9,696 nt of DNA from an uncultured Dorea sp. (GTDB taxonomy: Bacteria; Bacillota_A; Clostridia; Lachnospirales; Lachnospiraceae), in assembly GCA_910578865.1 (NCBI GenBank), contig CAJTRM010000058.1:1-9696 (forward strand). Reading direction: 5' to 3'. The notes below the pieces were generated by a model. That model saw only the letters and a list, made by a program, of their open reading frames with translations. It made no database searches and was not told the origin of the DNA. Both the position numbers and the translations under genes were made by a program. Positions 6,868 to 9,696 of the stretch are shown piece after piece (the first letter of the stretch is position 1; every line of letters starts with the position of its first letter).

Positions 6868-7623
6868 ATGAATATAGCAGTATGTGGATTGGGACGTGCT
6901 GGGAAAGAATTAGCAAGAAAAATTGTTTTAGAAACAGAAAACGATTTGGTTATGGGACTCTGCCGGGAAGAGAGTAGAACGGCGGGCATGGACATCGGAG
7001 AACTTATGGGGATGCCGAAATTTTCGTGTAATATGTGGAAGATATCAGAATGTGAACAGGTATTGTTAGATAAAAAAGTTGATGTGATTATAGATTTTTC
7101 TGGAAAGAGTACTTCTTTGGAGTTAGTTCCTCTTTGCGAAAGAGTAGGAATAAATCTAGTAATTTGTACAACTAATTTTACAGAAGAAGAGAAGAAATAC
7201 TTATGCGAAATGGGACAAAAAAGCACATTTGGTTTGGTATATGCACCGAATCTAACATTGGGAATTAATTTGTTGATGGAATTTGTTGAGAAATTGTCCA
7301 AAATATTGCCAGAGTTTGATTTTGAAATTGTGGAGCGTCATCGAAGGGATAAACCTCGGGTTACAACTACTGCAAAGCTTATTTCTAAAGTAATTGATAG
7401 AGGTGAAACCCCGATTTCTTCTATTAGAACAGGCGGTTATGTGGGAATTCATGAAGTAACTGCTGCAAGTGAAGAGGAAAGAATTACAATAGAACACGAA
7501 TCATTTTCACGACAGGCATTTGCAAAAGGTGCCCTTATGGCAGCACAATTTTTGTATGGGAAAAAAGGCTTTTATGAAATGAAAGATGTGATTAAGAATT
7601 TAGAGAGCAGGTTAGAAAATTAA
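6868..7623 (+). CDS. divergent dihydrodipicolinate reductase (DapB)-like NAD(P)-dependent enzyme
   Basis: The 251-residue protein aligns along its length with DapB. Recognisable parts are the Rossmann loop AVCGLGRAGKE (4-14), VDVIIDFSG (71-79), YAPNLTLGINLL (125-136), and the C-terminal RTGGYVGIHEV (187-197) with HESFSRQAFAKGALMAAQF. The active-site region differs. The usual E-x-HH-xx-K-x-D-x-PSGTA becomes ERHRRDKPRVTTTA (156-169): the first His and the Lys are kept, the second His is Arg, PSG is lost and the segment is one residue shorter. The cofactor motif GTTG is CTTN (100-103). Reduction of an imine or enamine by NAD(P)H is likely, but on a substrate other than tetrahydrodipicolinate precursor. 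AGGAGGAG at 6854-6861 precedes the start, and there is no gap from the racemase-like gene. A true lysine-pathway dapB normally sits elsewhere, often with dapA, which is absent here. Confidence 0.75.
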   Translation: MNIAVCGLGRAGKELARKIVLETENDLVMGLCREESRTAGMDIGELMGMPKFSCNMWKISECEQVLLDKKVDVIIDFSGKSTSLELVPLCERVGINLVICTTNFTEEEKKYLCEMGQKSTFGLVYAPNLTLGINLLMEFVEKLSKILPEFDFEIVERHRRDKPRVTTTAKLISKVIDRGETPISSIRTGGYVGIHEVTAASEEERITIEHESFSRQAFAKGALMAAQFLYGKKGFYEMKDVIKNLESRLEN

Positions 7624-7642
7624 TAGTTGCAGGAGAAGATTT

Positions 7643-8572
7643 ATGGAAAAAATATCATTTGTAATTCCATGCTATAGATCGGAAAACACAATTGAAAAAG
7701 TTGTTGGAGAAATTCAAAACATTATGCAGGAGATGACTGGGTATTTGTATGAAATAATTCTTGTCAATGATTGCTCACCAGATAATGTATGGAATAAAAT
7801 AAAAGAGTTATGTCGAGATAACAGGATAAAAGGAATTTGTCTTGCCAAAAACTTTGGACAAGCATCTGCTGTAATGGCAGGATATTCTAAGGTTACAGGT
7901 GATTATGTGATTGTAATTGATGATGATGGTCAAAGCCCGCTTGATAGCACTAAAACAGCAATAGAATTATTAAAAGAGAAAGATTATGATGTTGTCTATG
8001 GTACATGCGAAGAAGCGAAGTTTAATGTGTTTCGGAGAATTGGATCAAAGGTTAATAGTTGGATGGCAAGAGTGATGTTTGATAGACCTACTGATAAAAG
8101 GGTGGTTAGCTTCTGTGTGTTAAAACGGTTTGTAATTGAAGAAATGAAGCGTTACCACCATGCATATCCTTATATTTCAGGCTTGGTATATCGTACGACA
8201 AAAAATATTGGCTATCTCACAGTGAAGCATAGGAAACGTATGCAAGGAAAATCGGGATATTCCTTCAAAAAGCTTATAGGTGTCTGGCTGAATGGCTTTA
8301 CTGCTTTTTCTATTAAGCCGCTTCGGATGGCTAGTGTGCTAGGTGTAACTGCTTCTGTTTTAGGATTAATATCTGCGATCATTACTGTTATAAATAAGCT
8401 TATTCATCCGAACGTGGCTATAGGTTGGAGTTCAACAGTAAGTATTGTTCTTATAATGAGTGGAATTATCTTGTTAGTCTTAGGGTTAATTGGTGAGTAT
8501 TTGGGAAGAATCTATATGTGCATTAATGAATCGCCACAGTTTGTAATTCGAGAGATCATTAATGAAGACTAA
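7643..8572 (+). CDS. GT2 family polyprenyl-phosphate glycosyltransferase (GtrB/DPM1-like)
   Basis: The 309-residue protein has an N-terminal GT-A domain with SFVIPCYRSENTI (5-17), ILVNDCSPDN (39-48) and the metal-binding DDDG (93-96). The QGKSGYSFKKLIGVWLNGFTAFSIKPLR region (201-228) is characteristic of DPM1/GtrB/ArnC-type enzymes. Two membrane helices follow at about 229-250 and 264-288 and a short cytoplasmic tail ends the protein. Members transfer a sugar from a nucleotide donor to undecaprenyl phosphate on the cytoplasmic face. The lipid-linked monosaccharide is then used outside the cell by GT-C enzymes. AGGAG at 7631-7635 gives a well-spaced start 19 bases after the DapB-like gene. Its donor product would suit the polytopic proteins encoded at 156-1097 or 2500-3726 as partners, which is an inference from context. 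The sugar cannot be read from sequence. Confidence 0.88.
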   Translation: MEKISFVIPCYRSENTIEKVVGEIQNIMQEMTGYLYEIILVNDCSPDNVWNKIKELCRDNRIKGICLAKNFGQASAVMAGYSKVTGDYVIVIDDDGQSPLDSTKTAIELLKEKDYDVVYGTCEEAKFNVFRRIGSKVNSWMARVMFDRPTDKRVVSFCVLKRFVIEEMKRYHHAYPYISGLVYRTTKNIGYLTVKHRKRMQGKSGYSFKKLIGVWLNGFTAFSIKPLRMASVLGVTASVLGLISAIITVINKLIHPNVAIGWSSTVSIVLIMSGIILLVLGLIGEYLGRIYMCINESPQFVIREIINED

Positions 8573-8614
8573 ATAAGAATGAAAAAGAGATAATCGTTCA
8601 AGTAGGAGGATTAA

Positions 8615-9696
8615 ATGCAGGGATTGAAAGAAATTTGTTCTTTAGTAGAGAAAAATAAAAGATTGATTGTAGACTTATTAAAAAGCGAAGGATATGAATA
8701 TCTTTTTGTATTTGATGAACAGTTACACTTTGTTTTTACGGAAGCAAGCCCTTTTGTCATCATAAGAGAAGGTGATATCCCAAAAGGAAAGAAGGGAGCA
8801 TTGTTGTGTCTTGAAAAAACAGAGCAGGCAATGAGTTTAGAAACGAACGTGGAAAATATCAAATGTATTGTATTAGAAACGGAATATAAACGTATGTTTC
8901 AACAGATGGAAAAAATCGCGGAAGGTTGTATTAGCTCTTTTGCAGAAATGTTCGGATATACGTCTATTGTTTGTGATGGAGAGAGCTCTTGTATAAAAAA
9001 GTTGGCAGAGCTTGTAAATAGAGAACAAAAGTCTAAAGTAAGTATAGGAAATAATTGTCTGCATATTACAGAATATATCGATACAAGGAATGAATGTGAG
9101 GCAAAAGATACACTAGGAATACGTCAGTTTTTGTTTGAGTTAGAAGTGTTTTCTACATTTCCGAAAGAAATCATGGACAAGAGAAATAGAGCGAAAGAAT
9201 TTGAAGAATTTTGCTGTCGGTTTTGTTCCATTTATAAGAATACAGGCTGGAAAGTTGTTTTTAGTGAAAAAACGCCGTTTGTAGAAATGATGTTATGCCA
9301 ATGTAATGCGGACAATGTATATTATTTGGATGACATAGTGTTAGATACAGAAAAACTAGATAAGATTATGTTAATTCAAAATGGTAATTTAATCGAAACA
9401 GAAAAGTTTTATCAAAAATATAAATCGAATCACCGGATAGTCGTTCGCAGATTTATCGTGCTATTTCGTACATGGATTATGGAGACGCTTTGTGCATATT
9501 TTGAAGAAAAGTTGAGTGAAAAGGGAGTTAGTTTATATCTTGTTAATTGGAATTGGGCAATGAATGAATGTCTATTTCCAAGAAAACAGATAACTTCCGA
9601 GGATATAGAAAAGCGTGAGAAATACAATCTGTATAATATTAAACTCAAACTTCCCACACCAGTTGGTGTGCTGAACCTTGAAAAATCAATACTTTA
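8615..9696 (+). CDS. uncharacterised soluble protein, 3' end beyond window
   Basis: An ATG at 8615 with a perfect AGGAGGA site at 8604-8610 opens a frame that has no stop for 360 codons up to the window end. The predicted product begins MQGLKEICSLVEKNKRL and has no membrane segment or signal peptide, so it is probably cytoplasmic. It is Cys-rich, with a CCxxC group at 200-204 and a CxC pair at 228-230 that might bind metal, though spacing is not diagnostic. A Trp/Asn-rich segment, LYLVNWNWAMNECLFPRK (307-324), stands out. I do not recognise the family and assign no function. It follows the GtrB-like gene after 42 bases and very likely belongs to the same operon, so a role in making or modifying the glycan precursor is plausible but only by association. 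Short openings on the opposite strand in this region are shadows. Confidence 0.75.
   Translation, partial: MQGLKEICSLVEKNKRLIVDLLKSEGYEYLFVFDEQLHFVFTEASPFVIIREGDIPKGKKGALLCLEKTEQAMSLETNVENIKCIVLETEYKRMFQQMEKIAEGCISSFAEMFGYTSIVCDGESSCIKKLAELVNREQKSKVSIGNNCLHITEYIDTRNECEAKDTLGIRQFLFELEVFSTFPKEIMDKRNRAKEFEEFCCRFCSIYKNTGWKVVFSEKTPFVEMMLCQCNADNVYYLDDIVLDTEKLDKIMLIQNGNLIETEKFYQKYKSNHRIVVRRFIVLFRTWIMETLCAYFEEKLSEKGVSLYLVNWNWAMNECLFPRKQITSEDIEKREKYNLYNIKLKLPTPVGVLNLEKSIL

Noticed and set aside
6837..7301. 154-codon opposite-strand frame over the racemase/DapB-like junction
   Set aside because: Covers two genes with recognisable family motifs on the + strand and shows no domain of its own.
9655..9670. 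Palindrome CACACC-AGTT-GGTGTG near the window end
   Set aside because: A six-base-pair hairpin within a continuous coding frame and without a T run; likely chance.

Overview
This window looks like part of a cell-surface polysaccharide locus from a low-G+C Gram-positive bacterium, most likely a Clostridia/Lachnospiraceae-type organism. That taxonomic guess rests on AT-rich codon choice (roughly one third G+C by eye), strong purine-rich Shine-Dalgarno sites of the AGGAGG type, and the mixture of membrane and glycan enzymes. All supported genes are on the + strand. No RNA genes, insertion sequences or CRISPR arrays were seen.

Left part (1-4795): four membrane-protein genes. The first (156-1097) has six membrane segments and a soluble tail. 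It is probably the 3' part of a longer gene, because the frame stays open upstream without a start codon. Next are a Wzx/MOP-type flippase (1182-2366), a polytopic protein of the Wzy or GT-C kind (2500-3726), and an acyltransferase-3 family gene (3753-4795). The last is split into two frames at a run of nine G. The polytopic gene just upstream carries a run of ten G that is in frame. Two such runs in adjacent surface-glycan genes of an AT-rich genome point to phase variation by slipped-strand mispairing: the polytopic gene reads ON and the acyltransferase OFF in this sequence.

Right part (4883-9696): a tightly packed gene set with gaps or overlaps of -7, 0, 19 and 42 bases. It encodes an ATP-grasp ligase, an Asp/Glu-racemase-superfamily enzyme with two cysteines, a divergent dihydrodipicolinate-reductase (DapB) homologue, a DPM1/GtrB-like membrane-anchored family 2 glycosyltransferase, and the first 360 codons of a soluble protein I do not recognise that runs off the window. 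A stem-loop lies at the boundary between the two parts (4771-4817).

Working model (inference): the right-hand enzymes make or attach an amino-acid-like or carboxylated group, the GtrB-like enzyme loads a sugar on a lipid carrier, and the left-hand membrane proteins export, transfer or polymerise and O-acylate the glycan. The two G runs switch surface structure at the polymerase/transferase and acylation steps. The racemase-DapB-like-ligase trio beside a phase-variable glycan module is the most novel aspect of the window.
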